Positions 15,450 to 24,411 of a stretch of DNA of 64,000 nucleotides are shown here, piece by piece (the stretch's first letter is position 1; the number at the start of each line of letters is the position of its first letter). The DNA lies in the NCBI GenBank assembly GCA_031272365.1, contig JAISTX010000059.1:1-64000 (forward strand), given 5' to 3'. Below the pieces are notes generated by a model. That model was not told the DNA's origin and made no database searches. It saw only the letters and a program-made list of their open reading frames with translations. A program made the translations under genes and the position numbers. Source of the stretch: Eubacteriales Family XIII. Incertae Sedis bacterium (GTDB taxonomy: Bacteria > Bacillota > Clostridia > Peptostreptococcales > Anaerovoracaceae).

Positions 15450-16467
15450 AGCCGATCCATGCCCATCACCGGAGGAACCGCCTGACCATCGCGGGGGCGG
15501 GGGTTTTGGTCGTGGTTTTGTGCATCCTTGCGCTGGGCATCGGGCGGTATTACGTGGCGCCGGGCCAGGTCGTGCGGATCCTGCTCGGGCAGGTGTTCCC
15601 GGTGGACGCGACCTGGACGGACACGATGCAGACGGTCGTGGTGAACGTGCGCCTCCCGCGCATCGTGGGCGCGGTGCTCGTGGGCGGGGCGCTGTCCCTG
15701 TCCGGCGCGGTCTACCAGGGCGTCTTCCACAACCCGCTCGTGTCCCCGGACATCCTGGGGGTCTCCTCCGGCGCCGCCGTCGGGGCCTCGGTCGCCATCC
15801 TCATGCATTCCGGCGCCGTCGCCATCCAGATCTCGGCGCTGCTCTGCGGCTGCGGCGCCGTCGCGCTCGCGGCGGCCATCTCGAGGGCCTTCCGCAAGCC
15901 GTCCCCGATGACCCTCGTGCTCTCCGGCATCATCGTCTCCGCGCTGTGCAGCTCGCTGCTCAGCCTGTGCCAGTACCTCGCGAACGTCTACGAGGAGCTG
16001 CCCAACATCATCTTCTGGACGCTCGGGAGCCTGCGGAAGGTCACGGGCGCCGATGTGCTGGTGACCGCCCCGGTGATCCTCGCGGTTTCCTGCGTGCTCG
16101 TCGCCCTGCGCTGGCGCATCAACCTGCTCTCCCTCGGCGGCAAAGAGGCGCAGTCGCTCGGCGTCAACGCTGGGCTTTTGCGAATCATCATTATTATATG
16201 CTCTACCATCTTGACGGCATCCGCTGTCTGCATCAGCGGCACCATCGGGTGGGTCGGGCTGATCGTGCCGCACCTGGCGCGGCTGGTCGTCGGGAGCGAC
16301 CATGTGCACAGCATCCCCGCGGCGGTGCTTTTCGGCTCCGCGTTCATGGTGGCGGTCGACACGCTCGCCCGGTCCCTGACGTCGGCGGAGATCCCGCTCA
16401 GCGTCATCACCGGGTTCATCGGGGCGCCGCTCTTCGTCTTCATCATCGTGCGCAGGAGGCTGGAGCT

Positions 16468-16471
<4 letters not shown>
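15446..16471 (+). CDS. FecCD-family ABC transporter permease
   Basis: 341 residues with about ten hydrophobic helices. Family blocks: VNVRLPRIVGAVLVGGALSLSGAVYQGVFHNPLVSPDILGVSSGA, LSLGGKEAQSLGVN and GTIGWVGLIVPHLARLVVG. BtuC/FecCD-type permeases import iron-siderophore, heme, cobalamin and, in some lineages, molybdate or tungstate. GTG start within marR; its stop overlaps the TTG start of the ATPase by 4 nt. The moeA-like gene three positions downstream points to an oxyanion substrate. Confidence 0.92.
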
Positions 16472-17271
<800 letters not shown>

Positions 17272-17296
17272 TTGTCGTTGCAGAAGGAGGAAGAGA

Positions 17297-18478
17297 ATGA
17301 AACGGAAGATGAAGAAAATCACGAAGCCGGCCTTGGCTGCCCTGGCGGTCCTGATGGCCCTGACGATGGCGCTGTCCGCTTGCGGGGGCGGCGCGGGCAG
17401 CAGCGGCGGGTCTGCCGCAGGGGGCAGCTCGGTGCCGGGCAGCAGCGCGGAGGCGCCGGACGCGGCGGCGGACGCCTACACGGTGACGGACCTGGCGGGG
17501 CGCACGACCGAGTTTGCGGTGAGCCCGACGCGCGCGCTCGCCATCGCGGGGCCGGCCTATGAGAAGGTGTTCCTGCTCGGGCAGGCGGACAAGCTCGCGG
17601 GGGCGCATTTCCTGATGGTGGAACGGCCCTGGGTCAAGGAGACGAACCCGGCCATCTCCGCCGTCGCGGCGATCGAGAGCCCCGGGGAGCCCAACGTCGA
17701 GGCGCTGCTCGCGCTCGACCCGGACGTGGCGTTCTTCTTCGACTACGCGGACTCGCTCGCGGCGATCGAGGAGGCGGGCATCCCGGTCGTCGTCGTGCAG
17801 AACTCGGAGGGCAACCCGACGACGGTGGACGAATTCATCGACTACCAGAAAAAAGAGGTGCAGACTTTCGCCGACACCTTCGGCGGGTCGGCCCTGGACA
17901 AGGCGGCGGAATGGGACGCCTATTTCGCTGAAAAAGTCGCCTATGTCCAGGACAAGGTGAAGGACGTCCCGGACGAGGAGCGCAAGACGGCCCTGTATGC
18001 CTACGGCGAGGACGGGCTCGGCGTGTTCTCGCAGTATTCGTACGTTTCGTTCTGGCTGGAGCTCGCGGGCGGGAAGAACCTCGCGGACGAGACCGGGCAG
18101 GAAATGGACACCGTCGTGACGCTGGAGCAGATCATCGCGTGGGACCCCGACTTCTATTTCATGGGGCGCATGGAGAGCACGGAGCCGGTGACGACGGACC
18201 CGAAATGGAAGGACATCGAGGCGGTCAAGAGCGGCAACGTGTACCTGTGCCCGGACGGCGTGATGTATTGGGACTATTCGAGCGAAGGCGTCCTGCTGAT
18301 GGAATACCTGGCGCAGAAGATGTACCCGGAGCTCTTCGAGGACCTCGACATGGTGGCGGAGGTGCAGGACTACTACAGCCGGTTCTACGGATACGGCTTG
18401 AGCGAGGAGAACGCGCAGCGGATCCTGGACCACCTGCCGCCGCTCGGGTATGAGGAGCCGGAAGAGGAAGGGGAATGA
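17297..18478 (+). CDS. ABC transporter substrate-binding lipoprotein (Peripla_BP_2 family)
   Basis: 393 residues. Signal peptide and lipobox: MALTMALSACGGG, with Cys near residue 33 as the lipid anchor, followed by a Gly/Ser linker. The body is a class III binding protein (COG0614): VTDLAGRTTEFAVSPTRALAI, LLALDPDVAFFF, and the C-terminal VKSGNVYLCPDGVMYWDYSSEGVLLMEYLAQKMYPE. It captures the ligand outside the membrane for the FecCD permease. It lacks any motif that fixes the ligand. AGGAGGAAGAG precedes ATG; the stop overlaps moeA by 4 nt (ATGA). Confidence 0.92.
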   Translation: MKRKMKKITKPALAALAVLMALTMALSACGGGAGSSGGSAAGGSSVPGSSAEAPDAAADAYTVTDLAGRTTEFAVSPTRALAIAGPAYEKVFLLGQADKLAGAHFLMVERPWVKETNPAISAVAAIESPGEPNVEALLALDPDVAFFFDYADSLAAIEEAGIPVVVVQNSEGNPTTVDEFIDYQKKEVQTFADTFGGSALDKAAEWDAYFAEKVAYVQDKVKDVPDEERKTALYAYGEDGLGVFSQYSYVSFWLELAGGKNLADETGQEMDTVVTLEQIIAWDPDFYFMGRMESTEPVTTDPKWKDIEAVKSGNVYLCPDGVMYWDYSSEGVLLMEYLAQKMYPELFEDLDMVAEVQDYYSRFYGYGLSEENAQRILDHLPPLGYEEPEEEGE

Positions 18479-19698
18479 CCGTGGCAAGGATCGAGTTTGA
18501 CACCCTCACACGGGAAGAAGCCCTCGAGAAACTGTTCGCGCGGTGGCAGCCCGCCGCGCGGGCGGAGCCTTGCGCCCTTGCGGAGGCGCGCGGGCGCATC
18601 CTCGCGGAAGATGTGCTGTCGGTGTCCCGGCAGCCCGTCTTCCGGGCGTCGCGCATGGACGGGATCGCCGTGCGCGCCGCGGATTTCGCGGAAAGGCCCT
18701 TGCCGGACACCCGCGCCTTCCGCGAAGGGGAGGACTATGTGCGCGCCGACACGGGGGATGATTTCGACGACCGTTTCGACGCGGTCGTCCCGATCGAGGA
18801 CGTCATGTTTTTCGAGGGCGGCGGCCTTGCGCTGGCGCAGGGCCTTGGGATTGAGCCCGGCATGAACATCGAGCCGGGCGGCCAGTCCCTGCGCGAGGGC
18901 GACGTGCTGGCGCGCGCCGGGCAGAGGCTCCGGCCGATCGACATCGCGACGATCACGCGCGGCGGCCTTACGCAGGTATCGGTGCGGAAGCGCCCGGTGG
19001 CCTGCTTCATCCCGACCGGCAGCGAGCTGGCCGAGCCCGGGGTCCCTTTGCGGCGCGGGCAGGTCACGGACGCAAACTCCTCGCTGGCGCAGCATATGCT
19101 CGCGGAGATGGGCGCCGAGGTGGCGCTCCACCCGATCGTGCGCGACAGGGAGAGCGAATTGGAGGCCGCCCTGGACGAGGCTTTGGCGGTGGCGGACATC
19201 GTCGTCATCAACGGCGGGTCCTCCAAGGGCAAGGACGACTGCAACGCCTCCCTGCTGAAGCGGAGGGGCGAGGTCATCTGCCACGGGGTCGCGGCGGCGC
19301 CCGGCCGCCCGGTCTGCATCACGCTCATCGATGGCAAGCCGGCCATCAACGTGCCCGGGCCCACCATCGCCTCGTACTACGTCTTCGACTGGTGCCTCCG
19401 GGCGGTCATCGCGCGCGCGCTCGGCATCCAGCCGGAGGCAAAGGAGCTGCTTGCGGCCGAGCTGACCGAGGATTTGCATACGCCGGCGCCGATCGAATTT
19501 TTGAACCGCCTCAACGTCTTCCGCAGCGGCGGCCGCTATTTCGCGACGCCGCTCACCCTCGACCGCGCGTCGAGCGAGTACGTCATCGGCGCCGGGGCGG
19601 CGCAGTACATCAACAAGATCGGCGAGGCGGGTTTCCCGAAGGGCAGCAGCATAGAGGTCGAGCTCCTATGCCCCCGCAGCGACCTGCCGGACCGGTAA
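18475..19698 (+). CDS. MoeA-family molybdopterin molybdotransferase-like protein
   Basis: 407 residues. MoeA domain blocks: FRASRMDGIAVRAADF, PIDIATITRGGLTQVSVRKRPVACFIPTGSELAEPG, VTDANSSLAQHMLAEMGAE, then the MPT-binding loop INGGSSKGKDD and a C-terminal beta domain. Canonical MoeA has GGVSxGxxD at that loop; here it is GGSSKGKDD, a variant subfamily. MoeA inserts molybdate or tungstate into adenylylated molybdopterin. It overlaps the binding-protein gene by 4 nt, so importer and cofactor protein form one operon. No other moa/mob gene is in the window. Confidence 0.87.
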   Translation: MTVARIEFDTLTREEALEKLFARWQPAARAEPCALAEARGRILAEDVLSVSRQPVFRASRMDGIAVRAADFAERPLPDTRAFREGEDYVRADTGDDFDDRFDAVVPIEDVMFFEGGGLALAQGLGIEPGMNIEPGGQSLREGDVLARAGQRLRPIDIATITRGGLTQVSVRKRPVACFIPTGSELAEPGVPLRRGQVTDANSSLAQHMLAEMGAEVALHPIVRDRESELEAALDEALAVADIVVINGGSSKGKDDCNASLLKRRGEVICHGVAAAPGRPVCITLIDGKPAINVPGPTIASYYVFDWCLRAVIARALGIQPEAKELLAAELTEDLHTPAPIEFLNRLNVFRSGGRYFATPLTLDRASSEYVIGAGAAQYINKIGEAGFPKGSSIEVELLCPRSDLPDR

Positions 19699-19726
19699 AC
19701 CTTCCCTGTCATCAGGATGTCAATCG

Positions 19727-19755
19727 TTGATGATCGCCTACGCGTTTGGTACAAT
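19727..19755 (+). promoter_or_regulatory. Promoter of arsR
   Basis: TTGATG (19727-19732), 17-bp spacer, TACAAT (19750-19755), 35 nt before the start; GAAAGGAGG is the ribosome binding site. Confidence 0.75.
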
Positions 19756-19789
19756 CGTTTCGAGGGTGATCCGTTGAAAGGAGGCGCTC

Positions 19790-20164
19790 ATGGGGAATGA
19801 ATGGATCCGGGTGTTCCGGGCTTTTACGGACGAGAACCGCGTGCGCGTGCTCGAGCTCCTCTGCGAGGGGGAGCAGTGCGCCTGCGTCCTGCTGGACGAT
19901 CTGCAGATCAGCCAGCCGACGCTGTCGCACCACATGAAAATCCTCTGCCAGTCCGGCGTGGTCAAGGCGAGGCGCGCCGGCAAGTGGCAATATTATTCGA
20001 TCGACCCGGACGGGTGCGCTTACGCGAAGAGGCTCCTCGCCGCCTTGGCGAAACGCAAGCTGCCCCTGGAGATCCGCGCCGCCCTCGGCCTTCGCCGCGC
20101 CCGCCGGCTGTGGGCGCCGCCGCGCTGCCCCGAGGCTGAGCCGGTGTCTGCCGAGTGGCTCTGA
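19790..20164 (+). CDS. ArsR/SmtB-family metal-responsive repressor
   Basis: 124 residues. Winged helix with FTDENRVRVLELLCEGEQCACVLLDDL and recognition helix QPTLSHHMKILCQSGVV. The CAC pair in the alpha-3 helix corresponds to the ELCVCDL As(III)/Sb(III) site of ArsR; with the Cys of ELLCEGE three thiols are available. No arsenite pump or arsenate reductase is adjacent, so target genes are unknown; the LuxE/LuxC pair follows after 38 nt but has its own -10. The Arg-rich C-terminal tail (RRARRLWAPPRC) is unusual. Confidence 0.9.
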   Translation: MGNEWIRVFRAFTDENRVRVLELLCEGEQCACVLLDDLQISQPTLSHHMKILCQSGVVKARRAGKWQYYSIDPDGCAYAKRLLAALAKRKLPLEIRAALGLRRARRLWAPPRCPEAEPVSAEWL

Positions 20165-20190
20165 AGCCTCTGCCACCGCCTTGAATAGGA

Positions 20191-20196
20191 TATGAT
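20191..20196 (+). promoter_or_regulatory. -10-like box of luxE, 6 nt from ATG
   Basis: TATGAT, then ggagac, then ATG at 20203. The GGAG could also act as a Shine-Dalgarno if transcription starts upstream, so the leaderless reading is less secure here. Confidence 0.4.
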
Positions 20197-20202
20197 GGAG
20201 AC

Positions 20203-21348
20203 ATGGACGCGCGGGCGAAGCTGTTTTTGCGAAGGGATCCGTACGACGCCGCCGGGAGCGCGGAGGCGTTCCTCTGCGCGGTGCGCGAGAACCTCGCGTG
20301 GCATGCCGCGCGCAACCCGGCGTACAGGCGCATCCTCGACGCGGAGGGCGTGGACGCCGGGATGATCCGGAGCGAGGGCGACCTCGCGCGGATTCCTGTG
20401 ATCCCGACGCTTTACTTCAAACGCAACCGCCTGTTCACCGTGCCCGAGGGCGCGCTCCGGGTGGGCGCCGCTTCGTCCGGCACGAGCGGCAGCAGGAGCT
20501 TCGTCGCCTTCGACGCGCCGAGCTTCCGCTACGGGCTGGCGATGGTGTTCTTCTTTTTCCTGCGGCACCATGTCCTCTCGCCGCTGCCGACGAACTACAT
20601 CGTGCTCGGGCCGAGGCCGGACAGGATCCTCGGGAGCGGCAGCGAGGAGGATACGGGCGCGGGCGCGGCGAAGACGGCCTACGGCACGACGAAGTTTGCG
20701 CCGGCCCTGCACCGCGAATACGCGCTGGAGATCACGCCGTCCGGCCCGCACGTCAACGAGGAGGGCGTCTCCCGCGCGCTCCTGCGCTACGCGAAGCAGG
20801 GCTTCCCCGTCCGCTTCGTCGGCCTGCCGCCCTATATGGCGTTCCTGCTCAGCGCCCTGCGCGAAAACGGCGTGAAGCTGCGGCTGAACCAAAAGTCGAA
20901 GGTCATCCTCGGCGGCGGCTGGAAGCAGTTTGCCTCCCGCGAGATCGACCGCGCGGAGTTTGCGGGGCTGCTGCGGGAGACGCTCGGGCTCGGGCCGGAG
21001 AACCTGCTGGAGTTTTACAGCGCCGTCGAGCACCCGATCCCGTACTGCAAATGCGCGCGCGGGCATTTCCACGTGCCGCTCTACAGCCGCGCGATCATCC
21101 GCGACCCTGTGACGCTCGCGCCGCTGCCGGAGGGGCGCGCCGGGCTGCTGAGCTTCGTCACGCCGCTCATGACGAGCCTGCCGCTGCTCTCCGTCGTCAC
21201 GGACGACCTCGCGGCGCTCCGCCCCGGCGCGGACTGCGGCTGCGGGATCCCCACGCCGTATTTCGACCTGCTCGGGCGGGCGGGCGCGGGCGGCGCCAAG
21301 ACCTGCGCGGCGGAGGCCGCCGAGCTGCTCGCGAAGGAGGCCGGCTGA
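20203..21348 (+). CDS. LuxE-family acyl-protein synthetase
   Basis: 381 residues, similar to LuxE (about 370). ANL-superfamily blocks: IPVIPTLYFKRN, the phosphate-binding loop AASSGTSGSRS, GLPPYMAFLL, ILGGGWKQF, EFYSAVEHPIPYCKCARGHFHVP and the C-terminal CGCGIPTPYFDLLGRAG. LuxE activates a fatty acid as acyl-AMP and transfers it to a Cys, delivering it to LuxC for reduction to aldehyde. It overlaps luxC by 1 nt (TGATG). No luciferase (luxAB) or thioesterase (luxD) is present, so the pair probably serves lipid or secondary-product synthesis. Confidence 0.87.
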   Translation: MDARAKLFLRRDPYDAAGSAEAFLCAVRENLAWHAARNPAYRRILDAEGVDAGMIRSEGDLARIPVIPTLYFKRNRLFTVPEGALRVGAASSGTSGSRSFVAFDAPSFRYGLAMVFFFFLRHHVLSPLPTNYIVLGPRPDRILGSGSEEDTGAGAAKTAYGTTKFAPALHREYALEITPSGPHVNEEGVSRALLRYAKQGFPVRFVGLPPYMAFLLSALRENGVKLRLNQKSKVILGGGWKQFASREIDRAEFAGLLRETLGLGPENLLEFYSAVEHPIPYCKCARGHFHVPLYSRAIIRDPVTLAPLPEGRAGLLSFVTPLMTSLPLLSVVTDDLAALRPGADCGCGIPTPYFDLLGRAGAGGAKTCAAEAAELLAKEAG

Positions 21349-22706
21349 TGGGCGCGCCTGCTTCTTTTTTGTATAACGATAACAACCCGGCCGACATGGC
21401 GGCGCTTGCGGAGAAGATCACGGAGACGCTCGGGCGCGGAACGTTGCCCGCGGAGGCCGTCGTGGCCGCCTGCGACCGGCTCTCGCGGCGGATCGCCCCC
21501 GAGGAGCACCTGCCCGCGCTCCTGGCGCTCGGCCTGACGGAGCAGCGCGCGCGGGACGAGATCGAAATCGCGCAGACCCTGCTCTCGCGCGGATGGCTCG
21601 AGGCCCGGCTGCGCACGGAATTCCCGGACGGCATCGCGGAAGAAACGGCCTTCGTCCCGTTCGCGTCCGCGGACGGGAGGCAAGTGCGCCAGCGCTGGGC
21701 GCCGCTCGGCGTCCTGCTGCACATCGCCGCCGGCAACGCCGACGCACTCCCCGTGTTCAGCGTCATCGAGGGGCTGCTTACGGGCAACGTCAACCTGCTC
21801 AAATTCCCCGGCGGCGGCGACGCGCTCTCGGAGGCGATCCTGTCTGCGCTGATCGCCGAGGAACCTTTGCTTGCGGATCAGATCTATGTTTTCGCGACGC
21901 CGTCGGACGACATCGCCGGGATGAAACGGCTCGCCAGGCTCGCGGACGGGATCGTCGTGTGGGGCGGCGACGAAGCCGTGCGCGCGGTGCGCGCGCTGTC
22001 CGACCCCGACACCCGGATCATCGAGTGGGGGCACAAGATCAGCTTCGCCTACGTCTCGGAGCGGGGCGGCGCTGCATCGGACGAAGCCCTGCGCGGCGTC
22101 GCGCGGAACATCTGCGAGACGCAGCAGCTCTACTGCAACTCCTGCCAGGGCATTTTCCTCGACACCGAGGACGACGGGGAGGCCGCCGCCTTCGCGGAGC
22201 GCTTCCTCGCGATCCTGGAGGCAGAGGCGTCACGCCTGCCGGCGCCGGCGGATCCCTTTGTCCAGGCGCAGAAGACGCTCGAGCTCCGCACGGCGGAGCT
22301 CGAGGCGCTCGCCGGCGCGGCGCGCGTCTTCCGGGGCGCGGGCGTCAGCGTCACCCTTTACGGGGGAGGGGAGGGCGCGCGGCTGCTCCCCGCGATCGGC
22401 TACCGCAACACCTGGGTGCGCCCGCTCCCGCGCGGACGCCTCCTTGGGGCGCTCCGCCCCTACAAAGGCCACCTCCAGACGGCAGCCTTGCTCTGCGCGG
22501 ACGCGGGCGCGGGCGCGGGGGGCGGCACGGGCGCGGGCAGCCCCCCGGAACCCGGCGACCGGGAGACGCTCGAGCGCCTGCTCTTCGCGGCCGGCGTGGT
22601 GCGCATCACCGACGGCGCGTCTATGTCCCGCGCCTACTGCGGCGAGCCCCACGACGGCGCCTTCCCCCTCCGCCTCTACGCCAGGCGGCTCTCGGTGCTG
22701 GGCTGA
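21348..22706 (+). CDS. LuxC-family acyl-CoA/acyl-enzyme reductase
   Basis: 452 residues. ATG 21348 (AAGGAGG upstream) is used rather than the ORF-track start. Family blocks: APLGVLLHIAAGNADALPVFSVIEGLLTGNVNLLKFPGGGD (NADPH-binding, aldehyde-dehydrogenase-like), IIEWGHKISFAYV, and ETQQLYCNSCQGIFLD, in which the first Cys of YCNSC is the likely acyl-accepting residue. It reduces the acyl group supplied by LuxE to an aldehyde with NADPH. A Gly/Ala-rich insertion (DAGAGAGGGTGAGSPPEPGD) near residue 390 is low-complexity and is probably a surface loop. Confidence 0.87.
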   Translation: MGAPASFLYNDNNPADMAALAEKITETLGRGTLPAEAVVAACDRLSRRIAPEEHLPALLALGLTEQRARDEIEIAQTLLSRGWLEARLRTEFPDGIAEETAFVPFASADGRQVRQRWAPLGVLLHIAAGNADALPVFSVIEGLLTGNVNLLKFPGGGDALSEAILSALIAEEPLLADQIYVFATPSDDIAGMKRLARLADGIVVWGGDEAVRAVRALSDPDTRIIEWGHKISFAYVSERGGAASDEALRGVARNICETQQLYCNSCQGIFLDTEDDGEAAAFAERFLAILEAEASRLPAPADPFVQAQKTLELRTAELEALAGAARVFRGAGVSVTLYGGGEGARLLPAIGYRNTWVRPLPRGRLLGALRPYKGHLQTAALLCADAGAGAGGGTGAGSPPEPGDRETLERLLFAAGVVRITDGASMSRAYCGEPHDGAFPLRLYARRLSVLG

Positions 22707-22711
22707 TACTG

Positions 22712-22740
22712 TTTCCAGATGCTTGTGAAAGATGTATAAT
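22712..22740 (+). promoter_or_regulatory. Promoter of DUF433 gene
   Basis: TTTCCA (22712-22717), 17-bp spacer, TATAAT (22735-22740), about 40 nt upstream of ATG. Local composition turns AT-rich here. Confidence 0.65.
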
Positions 22741-22780
22741 GCTGGTATTGGAAAAACGACAGTGATGAAAGGCAGAGATA

Positions 22781-23011
22781 ATGAATAGGTTTGAACGAAT
22801 ATCACTAAACCCAGATATAATGGGCGGCAAAGCATGTATCAAGGGTACGCGTGTGACGGTCGGCATGATTGTATCTCATATTGCCGAAGGCATTGGTACG
22901 GAAGAGATGCTCAAAGCATTCCCGTATCTTTCGAAAGAGGACATTGCAGAAGCACTTCGGTATGCGGCATGGCTGTCAGAATCTCGAGAGATTGATTTTG
23001 AATGTGCTTAA
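22781..23011 (+). CDS. DUF433-family antitoxin-like DNA-binding protein
   Basis: 76 residues, full length. MNRFERISLNPDIMGGKACIKGTRVTVGMIVSHIAEG is the DUF433 signature, followed by the helix-turn-helix YLSKEDIAEALRYAAWL. DUF433 proteins are usually paired with a DUF5615 PIN-like toxin and act as antitoxin and autorepressor. Here the partner gene starts normally (ATG 23002, overlapping by 10 nt) but stops after 19 codons. The AT-rich composition differs from neighbours, which suggests acquisition. Confidence 0.9.
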   Translation: MNRFERISLNPDIMGGKACIKGTRVTVGMIVSHIAEGIGTEEMLKAFPYLSKEDIAEALRYAAWLSESREIDFECA

Positions 23012-23061
23012 AACTACTGGTTGACATGAATCTATCGCCAGAAATCGTAATGAATAGGTGA
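23002..23061 (+). pseudogene. Truncated DUF5615 (PIN-like) toxin, N-terminal remnant
   Basis: ATG at 23002, overlapping the antitoxin stop, gives MCLKLLVDMNLSPEIVMNR then TGA. The LKLLVDMNLSP start is the conserved N-terminus of DUF5615 proteins, whose Asp belongs to the nuclease active site. Everything after codon 19 is missing; the TGA overlaps the GTG start of the following MFS gene, so a deletion has joined the two genes. Confidence 0.75.
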
Positions 23062-24305
23062 ACAACGCCTCGCTCCCAAAAACCATCGCGCTCACGCTGG
23101 CGGGCTGCTACGTGCTGGCGGTGTATTCCGGGGTCCGGAACAATTTCGGCCTCATGCTCGAGCCCGTCGTCGTGAGCACCGGCATCTCCTTCTCCTTCGT
23201 GAGCCTTGTCCTCGCGGTCGGCCAGTTTGTCTTCGGCCTGGTGCAGCCCGCCTTCGGCGTGGCCTCCGCGAAATGGGGGAACCTCCTGGCCATCCTCGCG
23301 GGCGTCGCCCTGACGGGGGGCGGCCTGCTGCTGCTGCCCCTCTGCAGGACGGGGGCCGCGCTCATGGCCTGCCTCGGCGTCATGCTGCCCGCCGGGACCG
23401 GCGCCATCGCCTACGGGCTCATCGTCGAGACGATCGCGCGGCAGATCCCGCCGCGTCTGTCCTCCGTCAGCTCCGGCGCGGTCAACGCGAGCAACGGCCT
23501 CGGCAACATGGCCTTCTCCCCGCTGGTGGGCCTCCTGCTCCGCAGAGGGGGGATCGGGCACGCCGCGCCGATGCTGGCCATACCGGTGGCGCTGACGCTG
23601 CCGGTCGCGCTGTTCCTGAGCCGGGGCCGCGGGGCCGTGGCGCAGGATGCAGGCCGCGGGGCCGCCCCCGCCTATGGCCGCGACGCCGCGAGGCCAGGCG
23701 CGCAGGGCGGCCAGCCGCCGGGCTTGGCGGGGGTGGTCCGCGACGCGTTCCATAGCCGGCTCTACCTCCTGCTGGCGGCGGGCTTTTTCACCTGCGGCTT
23801 CCACATGGCGGTGATCCTCAACCACCTCCCGACGGAGATCGAGTCGTTTGGGTTCCCTGCCGGGACGGCGGCCAACGCCTTCTCCGTCTTCGGCGCCACG
23901 ACCATCATAGGCTCCTTGCTCAGCGGCAGCCTGTGCGCCCGCACGAAGATGAAAAACGTGCTGGGGGCCCTCTACGCCCTCAGGCCCCTCACGATCCTCC
24001 TCTTCCTCGCCGTGCCCAAGACGGTGCTGAGCGTCACGGTCTTCACCGGCCTGTACGGCTTTTCCGGCGCGTCCACCGTGCCGCCGGTCTCCGGCCTCAT
24101 CGGCAAGAGGTTCGGCCCTTCGAGCATCGCCACGCTGTACGGCATCGTTTTCGTCGTCCATCAGGTCGGCGGGTTTTTCGGCTCCTGGCTCGGCGGCGTC
24201 TGCTTCGAGCGCACCGGCGGCTACGCCCCCGTGTGGCTGGCCTGCGCCGCGCTCGGCGCGGCCGCCGCGGCCGCCAGCTTCGCGATCCGCGAGCCAAAGT
24301 TGTAA
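23058..24305 (+). CDS. Major facilitator superfamily transporter
   Basis: 415 residues with about 12 transmembrane helices. YSGVRNNFGLMLEPVVVSTGISFSFVSLVLAVGQ at the N-terminus and GLIGKRFGPSSIATLYGIVFVVHQVGGFFGSWLGG late in the protein are similar to the OFA/monocarboxylate-type MFS group. A Pro/Gly/Arg-rich cytoplasmic loop separates the halves (about 195-230). Substrate unknown, plausibly an organic acid. The start (GTG 23058) overlaps the end of the toxin remnant and has only a weak ribosome site; the native 5' end may have been lost. Confidence 0.85.
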   Translation: MNNASLPKTIALTLAGCYVLAVYSGVRNNFGLMLEPVVVSTGISFSFVSLVLAVGQFVFGLVQPAFGVASAKWGNLLAILAGVALTGGGLLLLPLCRTGAALMACLGVMLPAGTGAIAYGLIVETIARQIPPRLSSVSSGAVNASNGLGNMAFSPLVGLLLRRGGIGHAAPMLAIPVALTLPVALFLSRGRGAVAQDAGRGAAPAYGRDAARPGAQGGQPPGLAGVVRDAFHSRLYLLLAAGFFTCGFHMAVILNHLPTEIESFGFPAGTAANAFSVFGATTIIGSLLSGSLCARTKMKNVLGALYALRPLTILLFLAVPKTVLSVTVFTGLYGFSGASTVPPVSGLIGKRFGPSSIATLYGIVFVVHQVGGFFGSWLGGVCFERTGGYAPVWLACAALGAAAAAASFAIREPKL

Positions 24306-24326
24306 ATTAATAAACATTAAAGCAAC

Positions 24327-24357
24327 TTGAATGTTTTTTTCGAAAATGGGGTATAAT
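24327..24357 (+). promoter_or_regulatory. Possible promoter of hybrid kinase
   Basis: TTGAAT (24327-24332), 19-bp spacer with a T7 run, TATAAT (24352-24357), about 55 nt before ATG. A GGGGGGA lies before the start codon. Confidence 0.5.
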
Positions 24358-24411
24358 CCACCTATATATTAACAATTGCAATAGGCGTACAGAATCATAT
24401 GGGGGGACGCG

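Noticed and set aside
22495-22555. GC-rich low-complexity tract in luxC as a possible repeat element
   Set aside because: Encodes a Gly/Ala loop; no palindrome or second copy in the window.
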